Below, piece after piece: positions 7,074 through 15,869 of a stretch of DNA of 64,000 bases. This DNA comes from Bacteroidota bacterium. GTDB lineage: Bacteria; Bacteroidota; Bacteroidia; Chitinophagales; BACL12. Position 1 is the first letter of the stretch; the number at the start of each line of letters is the position of its first letter. Position numbers and translations under genes: made by a program. The stretch is taken from positions 620,001 to 684,000 of the forward strand of contig JADJIS010000002.1 of NCBI GenBank assembly GCA_016706865.1. The letters run 5' to 3'. The notes beneath the pieces were generated by a model. It saw only the letters and a program-made list of their open reading frames with translations. It was not told where the DNA came from and did not search any database.

Positions 7074-8658
7074 ACGTTAACTTTTTCAAAATCCCCTCCG
7101 CCGCAATTCTCCCCGTCATCGCCGCTCCATTCATAAATCCTTGAAAATCGAAGCTGCAATGTTCACCAGCGAAATAAATATTGCCATTGGGTTCCGATTG
7201 TGCTCCTTCTATGGTGGTGTATTGGCCGGGTTTGAAACAGGTATAACTGGCTTTGGAATAATTGTAGGTGGGCCAGTGAAATTTTGCAGAGGTATTATTA
7301 TAAAATGATTTTACATCGGGAAAGAATTGATTTATCCCTTGTAAAAAACGATCGGCGTGTTCTTTATCAGTTCCGGTTAACAGAATATCACTTTCTTTTC
7401 CACCGGTAAAAATGGTATAACCTGCTCTTTCCGATTTTTGTAGCTGACTATTATCCCAGCCACATTGAATTGCTTCATCACCAAATGCAAAACCTGTAAA
7501 ACCTTGTTCGCGCCAAATTCTTTTTTCAAACCCCAAAAAGAATTTTGCATTTTTTCCATAACCCATTTCATTAATTGCTTTTATTTTTGGGGGAGATAAG
7601 GGATAGTCTATTTTAATGTTTTTTAGTATTGTAAATGGCACTGTAATAATTGCAAAATCCGCAGTTACACTTTCAGTAGCTCCACCTGCTTTAATAAAAT
7701 CCAATACAATTTTATCTCCTTCATTTTTAGTATGAATTGCCTCCAAAGCATAACCCATATTTAATTGATATTGCAAGGTCCGGGTTAAATTATCGGTAAT
7801 TAATTGATTGCCTCCGGAAATTTTATATCGTTCATCGCTATATCCTGAATAATAGAATTCTTCCTTCATTCCCGGATCCATCAATAATAAAAAGTTGATC
7901 GCAGATTGTTCTGCAATGTCTAATCCATATTCTGTGGTATATGCAACATCCAATAATTTATATAATAATCCGGAAATACCAATTCCTGTTAGATAATCAG
8001 CGATGGAAAGCTGATCCAAACGGAGATCATTTTCATTATATGTTTTATAGGAAATAACATTACTCAAAGAATCAATATCCTTTTGTATCTGATCGGTAAA
8101 GGGAAAAAATAATTGAAGGATATCTTCATCTTTAATTATTTGTCCGTCGAAATAATAACAGGCATGCGTCAAATTTTTTTCTGATTCAACAAAGGTATCA
8201 ATTAAAGGAAGGTCAAATTGTTTAATTAAAGCGAAAATATCATCGTGCGTGGAGTCGATAAACTCTCCTCCTAGTTCTGTTGTCAATCCCGGAGCAAGCA
8301 TATCAACTGCAGTATAGATTCTTCCTCCGGTTCTGGGGGATGCTTCGTAAATTTTGGGGAGATAACCTGCTTTTTTTAATGTGTGTGCTGCATTTAATCC
8401 CGCAATACCTGCTCCTACAATTACTATTTCGGGTTTATTTTTTGATGTACATGCTTGCAAAAATGCAGAAGCTCCAATTGTTGTTAATAAGGCTGCTTTC
8501 CCTGTTGTTTCAATAAATTTCCTTCGTGATATCTTTTGTGTCTCCCTGATCTCATCAACAGGAATATCTTGTCGTGCACTTTGTGCATTAAGATGAAAGG
8601 CTTTTTGTAAAGTATTTAATAAATTCGTTTTCGCAATTCTGCGTTTTTTTGAATGCAT
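7072..8658 (-). CDS. Tat-exported flavin-containing amine oxidase
   Basis: A 528-residue FAD enzyme of the monoamine oxidase family. Residues 44-48 (SRRKF) followed by a hydrophobic stretch and FLQAC (Cys70) make a twin-arginine signal with a lipobox, so the protein is probably a folded, Tat-exported lipoprotein. The FAD dinucleotide motif VGAGIAGLNAAHTLKKAG is at about 81-98, with the second nucleotide Glu in YEASPRTGGRIYTA just after. Near the C-terminus, GNIYFAGEHCSFDFQGFMNGAAMTG is the typical FAD-contacting end of amine oxidases. It should oxidise an amine (or a related C-N/C-H bond) to give H2O2; substrate unknown. An unusually long 43-residue polar stretch precedes the twin-arginine motif. 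tatC lies about 3.6 kb upstream on the same strand. Confidence 0.85.
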   Translation of the reverse strand: MHSKKRRIAKTNLLNTLQKAFHLNAQSARQDIPVDEIRETQKISRRKFIETTGKAALLTTIGASAFLQACTSKNKPEIVIVGAGIAGLNAAHTLKKAGYLPKIYEASPRTGGRIYTAVDMLAPGLTTELGGEFIDSTHDDIFALIKQFDLPLIDTFVESEKNLTHACYYFDGQIIKDEDILQLFFPFTDQIQKDIDSLSNVISYKTYNENDLRLDQLSIADYLTGIGISGLLYKLLDVAYTTEYGLDIAEQSAINFLLLMDPGMKEEFYYSGYSDERYKISGGNQLITDNLTRTLQYQLNMGYALEAIHTKNEGDKIVLDFIKAGGATESVTADFAIITVPFTILKNIKIDYPLSPPKIKAINEMGYGKNAKFFLGFEKRIWREQGFTGFAFGDEAIQCGWDNSQLQKSERAGYTIFTGGKESDILLTGTDKEHADRFLQGINQFFPDVKSFYNNTSAKFHWPTYNYSKASYTCFKPGQYTTIEGAQSEPNGNIYFAGEHCSFDFQGFMNGAAMTGRIAAEGILKKLT

Positions 8659-8694
8659 ACAATTATTTTAGAATAAAAAGCAGTATTTAATATA

Positions 8695-10152
8695 TCACCA
8701 ACTGCTTCCGCCACCGCCGCCGCCTGAACTTCCTCCACCGAAACTACCACCACCTCCTCCTCCCGAACTGCCACTTCCCGATGAACTTGAACGTGTGCGT
8801 TTTGGAATGGTATAAGTACTTTTGGTTGTGTAACTACAAGATGAACAAACATATGTTTTTTGTCCAGTTCCCGTTGATTCGTAGGTTGGAGAGGATAAGG
8901 TTTCGTTTTTTGTCATGAGATATGCCTTGGCAGTGCATTTCGGACAGGCGCTGTATTTGCTGAAATAATTTTCGTAACGAAATATTTTTATTTCATTCGT
9001 AATTGGATGTTTCCAAACATCATAATCAACTGATCTTAATTTCTCTTCTGTTAATTGAAATGCCTCTAAAAAACCATCATCTGCAATTTCATTTAATTTA
9101 TTCAGGTTAGCCGTTCCATCTGCACTTAATGGAGGAGTGTTGCGCAGTTCTTTCATTCTATTTCTGTTGAACAAACTATAAAAAATAAAAGGTAAAGGAA
9201 ATAATATCGTACTTGCCAGCCAACCTTTGCTATGCGATTTAGCTAATAAATTATAGGTCTCCTGTGGTAATTTGTTTGCTGTTTCTTTAAAAATATATTT
9301 ATTTACACGAAATCTTTTTTCCACCAGTAACACCATAATAAATCCATAAATAAATATTGCCGCCTCAAATATTCGCACAGAACCGGCAATTTCCTGCCAG
9401 GCTAAAAAGGCGCCAGGTACACCTATATTTAAAGCTAAAAATTTCGTTTTAAGATAATTTTCATCCGCATTGTTTTTAACATATGCGGGAGCCGATTTTA
9501 GTCGTTTTTTTTGACCTGCAAATCCGCCAATTGCACCAATTAAATACAAGGCTCCGAATATAAATAATCCTACTATGCTTGCATTTTCCCTCCACCAGGG
9601 CTTATATCCGTATTCATTTAAACTTTCGGCCAAAACATCTTCGCGATAAATAGGATCGGATAAAATTTTAATTACTTCATTAACACCTGCAAGCACACAA
9701 TCGTCGAATCGGCCTTCTTTAGCAAGAGGTACCATGTATTCTTCCTGAATTCGTTTGCAGACAGCATCCGTTAAAATTCCTTCTAGACCATACCCAACTT
9801 CAAATTCCATTCTGCGCTGATCCATTACCAATAATATCAGTAAACCATTATTATTTTCCTGTTGCCCTATCCCCCAATATCTGAATAATTGAGTTCTGAA
9901 ATCACCCGGCACCTTATCACCGATGGAATTTACAACCGCAACAGCAACCTGTGCAGTGGTAGAGTCCTCCAAAGCAAGTAGTAATTGATTTATAGTGGAT
10001 ACCGCTGAGGCGCTTAAAACGTTATCCGGATTACTTACAAGCCCTCCATAGGAAGTTTTAGGGTTGGGGATAGATTCAACAGTATGGACGGTTTGCGCAA
10101 ATAAATTAACCGTAAAAAATATCAGAAACAGGCAAAGTGTGCTCCTTATCAT
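8695..10152 (-). CDS. TPM-domain (YgcG-like) membrane protein with Gly/Ser-rich tail
   Basis: A 485-residue protein with a cleavable signal peptide (ends near NLFAQ, residue 20). Residues about 33-160 are a TPM domain (LSASAVSTINQLLLALEDSTTAQVAVAVV, GIGQQENNNGLLILLVMDQRRMEFEVGYGLEG), found in YgcG and in the photosystem II repair factor Psb32. Several hydrophobic segments follow (about 193-212, 245-285 and around 315-330). A zinc-ribbon-like CPKC...CSSC pair is at about 395-425. The last 30 residues are a run of Gly and Ser ending in W, characteristic of YgcG proteins. The exact role is unknown; phosphatase activity has been claimed only for plant relatives. Confidence 0.85.
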   Translation of the reverse strand: MIRSTLCLFLIFFTVNLFAQTVHTVESIPNPKTSYGGLVSNPDNVLSASAVSTINQLLLALEDSTTAQVAVAVVNSIGDKVPGDFRTQLFRYWGIGQQENNNGLLILLVMDQRRMEFEVGYGLEGILTDAVCKRIQEEYMVPLAKEGRFDDCVLAGVNEVIKILSDPIYREDVLAESLNEYGYKPWWRENASIVGLFIFGALYLIGAIGGFAGQKKRLKSAPAYVKNNADENYLKTKFLALNIGVPGAFLAWQEIAGSVRIFEAAIFIYGFIMVLLVEKRFRVNKYIFKETANKLPQETYNLLAKSHSKGWLASTILFPLPFIFYSLFNRNRMKELRNTPPLSADGTANLNKLNEIADDGFLEAFQLTEEKLRSVDYDVWKHPITNEIKIFRYENYFSKYSACPKCTAKAYLMTKNETLSSPTYESTGTGQKTYVCSSCSYTTKSTYTIPKRTRSSSSGSGSSGGGGGGSFGGGSSGGGGGGSSW

Positions 10153-10187
10153 TGTGTTGATTTAAGGGCATTAAAATACGATTTTTT

Positions 10188-11759
10188 TTATTCCTGTAGT
10201 ACATCCACTTTTATTCTCACATCCTGATTGGCCAGAATCCATAATGTATAGAATACTAATTTTGTTCTTTCTGCCAACAGGTCGAAATTTATCTTTTCAA
10301 TATCGTCGCTTGGTTTATGGTAGTCGGCATGCGTTCCATTAAAATAAAATATAACCGGTACATTGTTTTTTGCAAAATTGTAATGGTCGCTTCTGTAATA
10401 AAAACGATTTGGGTCTTCAGTATTGTTATATGTGTAATCTAAAGTAAGATTTGTATACGTTTTTGCCGCTGCCTCGTTGATACTGTGTAAACCAGTGCTT
10501 AAAAAATCGGAACCGATTATGTATACATAATTAGAATCATTTTTATGTTTTTCATCTACGCGACCAATCATATCAATGTTGAGATCGGCGACAGTATTTT
10601 CCATTGGAAAAACCGGATTTTCAGCATAGGCCTTTGACCCCAACAATCCTTTTTCTTCTCCGGAAAATGCAATAAATAATATACTTCTGCGCGGGCCTTC
10701 GTCATTTATTTTTGCACTCATCATTGCCTCGGCAATTTCCATAATTCCAACTGTTCCGGAGCCATCATCATCTGCCCCGTTGTAAATAATATCTCCCTGT
10801 TTTCCTAAATGATCGTAGTGGGCAGATATTACAAGCACTTCTTCTTTAAGATCTGTTCCTTCTATATACCCTATCACATTATCAGCAAACACAATGCGTT
10901 CTGCTTTAACAAGATTAAATATTATTGTTGTATTGTAACTAAAACTTTCAGGTTGCCCGGTCTCATTTATTTTATCTATAGATTTTTGTAACGATTTCTT
11001 TTTCTTTCCCAATAACTTTTCCGCCATAGCTTGCGAAATAAAAAGATTATTTACATAATCCGCCTGTTTGTATTCCGATTTCAATTTTAATAAACTTCCC
11101 TCTAAAAAGTTGCGCCATTGAGGATCAGAAACAATTTCGGCAAAATTCGGGTCTATCATTAAAATACATTTTGCTCCGTGTTTTGTTGCTGCATTTACTT
11201 TTTTCCTCCAATCTTTTGTCCAGGATGAAAGCGTATCAGAACCGGTGATCAATGATTTGCCGTTTTTAAATGGTTCTCCGTAAGCTACTAAAATTATTTT
11301 GTCTTTAGCATTAAAATCTTTGTAATCGCTGTAAAGAGAATCGTCTATTCCATAACCCAAAAAAACGATCTCTTCCGCTGTGAATGATAATGAATTATTT
11401 GATGTTATATATCCATAAAAATCATTCATTAAACCAAATAAATTATTTTTATCGGCAATTGTGGATGTTTCCCAACCATATTCCATTATTGGATAGTCCT
11501 GATAATAGCCACCAATTTTTTTTAGAGGAGGTATACCTGATTTTTGTAATTGACCTGAAATATATTCCGCAGCCATAACCAATCCTTTTGTTCCGGTTTC
11601 CCGTCCTTCAAAATAATCGCCGGCTAATACTGAAAGGTGTTCTTTTAATTCAGAAGAAGTAATGGTGTTTGCATACTTAACTCCAAGATCTTCTGTTTGG
11701 GCAAAAATATTTATTGCAAATAAAATGCAGGAGATCAACAATAAAGAAATACTTTTCAT
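10188..11759 (-). CDS. Secreted M28-family zinc aminopeptidase with PA-type insert
   Basis: I start at ATG 11759 (MKSISLLLISCILFAINIFA, a signal peptide), giving 523 residues. The upstream in-frame GTG would overlap the rpiB stop. The catalytic domain shows all M28 landmarks: AHYDHLG (zinc His), NGADDDGSGTVGIME (bridging Asp), SGEEKGLLGS (Glu base and ligand), NIDMIGR (Asp) and NGTHADYHKPSDD (late His). Residues about 100-260 (NNSLSFTAEEIVFLGYGI through the KHGAKCILMIDP segment) fit a protease-associated domain inserted before the metal site. It is predicted to be periplasmic or secreted, releasing N-terminal amino acids from peptides. It follows rpiB by 11 bp and may be co-transcribed. Confidence 0.9.
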   Translation of the reverse strand: MKSISLLLISCILFAINIFAQTEDLGVKYANTITSSELKEHLSVLAGDYFEGRETGTKGLVMAAEYISGQLQKSGIPPLKKIGGYYQDYPIMEYGWETSTIADKNNLFGLMNDFYGYITSNNSLSFTAEEIVFLGYGIDDSLYSDYKDFNAKDKIILVAYGEPFKNGKSLITGSDTLSSWTKDWRKKVNAATKHGAKCILMIDPNFAEIVSDPQWRNFLEGSLLKLKSEYKQADYVNNLFISQAMAEKLLGKKKKSLQKSIDKINETGQPESFSYNTTIIFNLVKAERIVFADNVIGYIEGTDLKEEVLVISAHYDHLGKQGDIIYNGADDDGSGTVGIMEIAEAMMSAKINDEGPRRSILFIAFSGEEKGLLGSKAYAENPVFPMENTVADLNIDMIGRVDEKHKNDSNYVYIIGSDFLSTGLHSINEAAAKTYTNLTLDYTYNNTEDPNRFYYRSDHYNFAKNNVPVIFYFNGTHADYHKPSDDIEKINFDLLAERTKLVFYTLWILANQDVRIKVDVLQE

Positions 11760-11770
11760 ACAAGGAGATA

Positions 11771-12211
11771 TCACAGATCAGAAATTTTATCCACCCGTTT
11801 TTGATGTCTTCCTCCTTCAAATTCGGTGGTTAGAAAAACAGAGATAAATTGAATTGCTTCCTCCAGCGAAATAAATCTGGCAGGAATACAAATAACATTT
11901 GCATTGTTGTGTTGGCGTGCAAGTGCAGAAACATCTTCCCGCCAAACCATTGCAGCTCTTATTTTTGCATGTTTATTTGCAGTTATACAAACGCCATTAC
12001 CACTTCCGCAAATTACAATTCCCATATCAGATTCTCCCGCTTCAATACTTTTTGCAAGAGGATGAACAAAGTCGGGATAATCAACAGAGTCGAGAGAATG
12101 CGTTCCGAAATCGACAACGCGATATCCTTGCGCTTTTAAATAATTGATCACAGCTTCCTTATATGGAAAACCTGCATGGTCGCAGCCGATTGCGATGATT
12201 TTGGGTTGCAT
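11771..12211 (-). CDS. rpiB: Ribose-5-phosphate isomerase B
   Basis: A 146-residue protein of normal RpiB/LacAB length. GCDHAGFPYKE (residues 9-19) binds the sugar phosphate, and ICGSGNGVCITANKH (67-81) holds the catalytic Cys68 and the phosphate loop. It interconverts ribose-5-phosphate and ribulose-5-phosphate in the pentose phosphate pathway. ATG at 12211 lies 4 bp after a TAACTTTG -7-like box on the minus strand, so the mRNA could be leaderless. M28 peptidase follows after 11 bp. Confidence 0.95.
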   Translation of the reverse strand: MQPKIIAIGCDHAGFPYKEAVINYLKAQGYRVVDFGTHSLDSVDYPDFVHPLAKSIEAGESDMGIVICGSGNGVCITANKHAKIRAAMVWREDVSALARQHNNANVICIPARFISLEEAIQFISVFLTTEFEGGRHQKRVDKISDL

Positions 12212-12215
12212 GCAA

Positions 12216-12223
12216 CAAAGTTA
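12216..12223 (-). promoter_or_regulatory. -7 promoter box TAACTTTG directly upstream of rpiB
   Basis: TAACTTTG on the minus strand matches the Bacteroidota consensus TAnnTTTG. Only 4 bp separate it from the rpiB ATG. No clear -33 TTG is seen at the right distance. Confidence 0.4.
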
Positions 12224-12299
12224 ACAGAAGTATCGAAAAGATTTAAAGTCTTACACATATTAACAAAGTACGCAAACTAAAATATGTCACATTTTAGTT

Positions 12300-13127
12300 T
12301 TAAGCATTGTCCAGCGCCTTTTTTCTTTTCCGCTCCACCACCATAACAACCACTATGCTTACCTCGTATAACACCCACAGTGGAGTAGCTACTAAAAACA
12401 AACTGAAAGCATCGCCTGAAGGTGTAATTATTGCTGCTAAAACTAGAGAAATAATGAATGCATATTTTCTGTTATTAGCCAGAAATTCTCTTCCCAATAA
12501 TCCCAATTTCGCAAGAAAATATGCGATCATCGGAATTTCGAAAATAAGTCCGGTCCATAATATCATCCCTGTTAAAATACCGAGGTATGAATCGAAGGTG
12601 AACTGATTTTCAATTTGATCGCTCAAAGTAAATGTTGCGAGAAAATTGATGGAAAAGGGTGCTAATAAAAAATATCCGAAAAACGCACCTATATAAAATA
12701 ATAGTGTTGCAATAAATACTGCACCACCTAAATTCATTTTTTCGTGACTCAATAAAGCAGGTTTCACAAATCTCCATATCTCCCACAAAATATAAGGGAA
12801 GGCGAAAATCACCCCTCCCATAAAGGCAATTTTAATATATAAGAAAAATGGGGAGGATAAATTCAGATAAAACAATTTATAATCTAAAGTGGTATAACAC
12901 AATCCATCTATATTAAAACGATCGCCGACATTACAAAATATCTTATAAGTGATAAAATCCGGATTTTTAGGAGCCAGAATAATTTTATCAAAAATAAATT
13001 CGGGATAAATTAAAAATACTATTGATAATAGTACAATAACCACTACTATACGCACTATATGCCACCGGAGATCCTCCAGGTGTTCCATAAACGACATCTC
13101 GTCTTTCTTAACTTTTATAGCGGCCAT
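12300..13127 (-). CDS. tatC: Twin-arginine translocase subunit TatC
   Basis: A 275-residue polytopic membrane protein. The cytoplasmic N-terminus KDEMSFMEHLEDLRWHIVRI contains the conserved FxEHLxELR signal-peptide binding motif. Six hydrophobic helices follow, with family landmarks FAFPYILWEIWRFVKPAL, FFGYFLLAPFSINFL and a late AIITPSGDAFSLFLVATPLWVLYEVSI. TatC recognises the twin-arginine signal, with TatA/B forming the pore; tatA/B are not in the window. A Bacteroidota feature is the long periplasmic first loop with two Cys (FCNVGDRFNIDGLCY). It could export the Tat lipoprotein encoded at 7072-8658. A weak stem-loop (12274-12300) lies directly after the stop. Confidence 0.95.
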   Translation of the reverse strand: MAAIKVKKDEMSFMEHLEDLRWHIVRIVVVIVLLSIVFLIYPEFIFDKIILAPKNPDFITYKIFCNVGDRFNIDGLCYTTLDYKLFYLNLSSPFFLYIKIAFMGGVIFAFPYILWEIWRFVKPALLSHEKMNLGGAVFIATLLFYIGAFFGYFLLAPFSINFLATFTLSDQIENQFTFDSYLGILTGMILWTGLIFEIPMIAYFLAKLGLLGREFLANNRKYAFIISLVLAAIITPSGDAFSLFLVATPLWVLYEVSIVVVMVVERKRKKALDNA

Positions 13128-13167
13128 TCAAATATCGGAGATGAGCGTTAAATTATATTTTAATAAA

Positions 13168-14169
13168 TTATTTACTGTTGATCAGATTGTACAATGCATC
13201 CAAATTAGGACTCAGGATAATTTCTGTACGGCGATTTTTTGCTTTGCCTTCTGTTGTTGAATTATCAGCAACAGGAAAAAATTCTCCGCGTCCTTCTGCA
13301 ATTACTCTTTTTGCATCCAGACCATTTTCTGTTGTTAGAATTTTAACAATACTGGTTGCGCGCAATACACTGAGATCCCAATTGTCTTTCGGAAAACTTG
13401 CACTTTTCATTGGAACATTATCAGTGTGACCTTCAATTTCTATCGAAATATCGCCATTCGCTTTTAATACATCAGCCAACTTTTTCAAGGCATCTTTACC
13501 CTTAGGGTCAACCACTGTGCTTCCCGATGCAAATAATAACTTTTCACTTAGCGAAACATATACTTTTCCGTTTTTGCGTTCCACGGTAAGGTCGCTGGAA
13601 CTAAATCCTGCCAATGCCTTATCAATAGTATTTTTGAGGTCAGTAACCGTTTGTTCCTGTTTATTTAAAATATCTTCCAATTCTTTCACCCTTTTTGAAC
13701 GTGCATCCAGATCGGCAGTGAGCTGTTCTATACTTTTTTGTTGGTCGGATAAGGTTTTTTCCTTATTGTTCAATTCTTTTTCTTTCGCAATAAGTTCATC
13801 ACTTTTTAGCTGCAGGTCTTCACGCAATTCCTGATTTTCGGAAGATGATAGGGCTAATAACTGATTGATACGGTTATTCAATTGATCTTCGATCTGGCGC
13901 AATTGTTCATTTGCTTTAACCATATTGTCGTAACGCGAATGCACATCTACGGAATCCTTTTGCATGAATTTGATCTGCGCTTCATAGTTTTTTACCATTT
14001 TGGTAAGTTCCGCATTTTCAGCTGATTTTGCGCGCAATTGACTGTGCAACACTGCTGTATCCTGATAACATTTATCGCGGGCAGCAACAGCATCCTGAAA
14101 TTTAATTGCAGGTACGCAGGAAGAAAGGTAGAATGCCGCAGCAATGAGTATGATCGAAAGTTGTTTCAT
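13168..14169 (-). CDS. OmpA-family peptidoglycan-associated lipoprotein with coiled coil
   Basis: A 333-residue protein. The signal ends in LSSC (Cys about 17), so it is a predicted lipoprotein. Residues about 35-190 form a long heptad-rich coiled coil (LHSQLRAKSAENAELTKMV, KEKELNNKEKTLSDQQKS, ELEDILNKQEQTVTDLK). The C-terminal OmpA domain begins at LLFASGSTVVDPKGKDALKKL and contains IEIEGHTDNVP and LSVLRATSIVKIL, with RVIAEGRGEFFPVADNSTTEGKAKNRRTEI binding peptidoglycan. It probably tethers the outer membrane to the cell wall. It lies between tatC and the HerA-like gene on the same strand with short gaps. Confidence 0.9.
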   Translation of the reverse strand: MKQLSIILIAAAFYLSSCVPAIKFQDAVAARDKCYQDTAVLHSQLRAKSAENAELTKMVKNYEAQIKFMQKDSVDVHSRYDNMVKANEQLRQIEDQLNNRINQLLALSSSENQELREDLQLKSDELIAKEKELNNKEKTLSDQQKSIEQLTADLDARSKRVKELEDILNKQEQTVTDLKNTIDKALAGFSSSDLTVERKNGKVYVSLSEKLLFASGSTVVDPKGKDALKKLADVLKANGDISIEIEGHTDNVPMKSASFPKDNWDLSVLRATSIVKILTTENGLDAKRVIAEGRGEFFPVADNSTTEGKAKNRRTEIILSPNLDALYNLINSK

Positions 14170-14229
14170 AGTTTAAATTTTTTGTTTTGCAAAATAATTT
14201 GTTTTTCTTGAATATTTTAAACCTTGTTA

Positions 14230-15774
14230 TTAACGTCTCTTTAATAAACCGAGTATTCCACGCTCCAAAACATTGATCACTGTTCGGGTGATCTGATGTT
14301 GGGTTGTTTTATCTATGAGTGGTGGTTGTTTCTTTTCCTTCACTTTTTTTTCACGCTCCTCCTGTTTAATTTTTTTCTCCTCTTCTTTCAGCTGTTTTTC
14401 TTTTTCGGCAAGTTTTTCACTTTCCTCTAACTTTTTGTTTAATATTTCATGAGCGCTTTCACGATCAATGGCCTCATTATATTTTTTTACCAAACTTGAA
14501 TTACTAATAAGGTTTTGCATTTCCTGCGGAGAAAGAATATCCATGCGCGATTGTGGTGCAACCAATAATGTATGCGCCAAGGGAGCCGGGGACCCTTTCT
14601 CGTTAAGTGCTGTAATTAATGCCTCACCAATTCCGAGATTTGTTAATAATTCTTCTGTTTTATAAAAATCTGTAAGGGGATAATTTTCGGATGTTAATTT
14701 TATTGCTTTTCTATCGTTTGCTGTGAAGGCCCGCAAGGCATGTTGAATTTTTAATCCTAACTGAGATAAAACTTCTGCCGGAATATCGGTTGGTAATTGG
14801 GTACAGAAAAATATTCCAACTCCCTTAGATCGAATAAGTTTAATTATGGTTTGAATTTGCTCCAATAAATTTTTGCTGGCCTCATTAAAAATGAGATGTG
14901 CCTCATCAATAATAATTACAAGTTTAGGATCTTCCTTATCTCCAATTTCCGGAAAAGTATTATATACCTCCGCAAGCAGACACAACATGAAGGTGGAAAA
15001 TAATTTCGGTTTGCTTTGAATATCCGTTAAACGCAAAATATTAATGTAAGCCTGACCGCGATCATTTATTCTGCAAAGATCTTCCACCTCAAAACTTTTT
15101 TCTCCGAAAAATAGATCTGCTCCCTGTTCTTCAATTTCTATTACCTTGCGCAATATTGTGCCGGCACTTGAAGTACTTATTGCACCGTAATCTGACTCAA
15201 TTTCTTTTTTGCCTTCATTGGTGAGATAATTTAATGTTTTTCTGAAATCTTTAAGGTCTAAAAGGGGTAATTTTTTATCATCACAATATTTAAATACGAG
15301 AGAAACAACGCCTTCCTGAATATCATTTAATTCGAGAATTTTGGAAAACAATACCGGTCCAAATTCTGAAATTGTTGCGCGTAAACGAACTCCCGTTTCA
15401 TTGCTTATGCTCATAAGTTCCACAGGATATCCCTTCGCTTTCCAATCCTTGCCGATCTTCTGCATGCGTTCGTCAATTTTCGGGTTCGGAATTCCTTCCA
15501 TCGCAATTCCGCTCACATCCCCTTTTATATCCATTATAAGAACAGCCACTCCATTATCACTTAGTTGCTCTACAATTCCCTGAAGCGTTTTCGTTTTACC
15601 GGTTCCCGTGGCTCCGGCAACAAGACCATGCCTGTTCATCATGCGCAAAGGCACTTTTACCAGGGTTTGGGCTATGGGTTGATGTTCGTAAATAGCAGTC
15701 CCGAGAACTATGGATGTTCCCTGAAAATTATAACCGTTAAGGATGCTTTGTTTAAATTCTTCTGTCCTATCCAC
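14230..15774 (-). CDS. HerA-like (DUF853) DNA-translocase-family ATPase
   Basis: A 514-residue P-loop ATPase. The Walker A VAGATGTGKTKTLQG is at about residues 52-66, and Walker B IIDEAHLIFNEA about 290. FFCTQLPTDIPAEVLSQLGLKIQHALRAF and TAND carry sensor and arginine-finger-like segments of the HerA/FtsK superfamily. The last 100 residues are a highly charged Lys/Glu helix. The DUF853 group is widespread but uncharacterised; HerA relatives translocate DNA in repair with NurA, and no nurA is visible here. The start is GTG at 15774. A TATCTTTG box 42 bp upstream probably drives it. It is divergent from radA, separated by 95 bp. Confidence 0.85.
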   Translation of the reverse strand: MDRTEEFKQSILNGYNFQGTSIVLGTAIYEHQPIAQTLVKVPLRMMNRHGLVAGATGTGKTKTLQGIVEQLSDNGVAVLIMDIKGDVSGIAMEGIPNPKIDERMQKIGKDWKAKGYPVELMSISNETGVRLRATISEFGPVLFSKILELNDIQEGVVSLVFKYCDDKKLPLLDLKDFRKTLNYLTNEGKKEIESDYGAISTSSAGTILRKVIEIEEQGADLFFGEKSFEVEDLCRINDRGQAYINILRLTDIQSKPKLFSTFMLCLLAEVYNTFPEIGDKEDPKLVIIIDEAHLIFNEASKNLLEQIQTIIKLIRSKGVGIFFCTQLPTDIPAEVLSQLGLKIQHALRAFTANDRKAIKLTSENYPLTDFYKTEELLTNLGIGEALITALNEKGSPAPLAHTLLVAPQSRMDILSPQEMQNLISNSSLVKKYNEAIDRESAHEILNKKLEESEKLAEKEKQLKEEEKKIKQEEREKKVKEKKQPPLIDKTTQHQITRTVINVLERGILGLLKRR

Positions 15775-15815
15775 GAAAAAAATGATTTAATTTGCCCTGT
15801 TCATCACAAGATGGG

Positions 15816-15823
15816 CAAAGATA
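15816..15823 (-). promoter_or_regulatory. -7 promoter box TATCTTTG for the HerA-like gene
   Basis: It matches TAnnTTTG on the minus strand, 41 bp from the GTG start, inside the short divergent interval shared with radA. A TTTTCG sequence lies about 20 bp upstream, in place of a good -33 element. Confidence 0.45.
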
Positions 15824-15869
15824 CACGTTATAATTTGTGCGAAAAGCTCTTAAAAACAATAATTAAATC

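Noticed and set aside
12274..12300. AAACTAAAAT/ATTTTAGTTT stem-loop after tatC as a terminator
   Set aside because: The stem is all A/T except one pair and no T run follows on the minus strand; kept only as a weak stem-loop.
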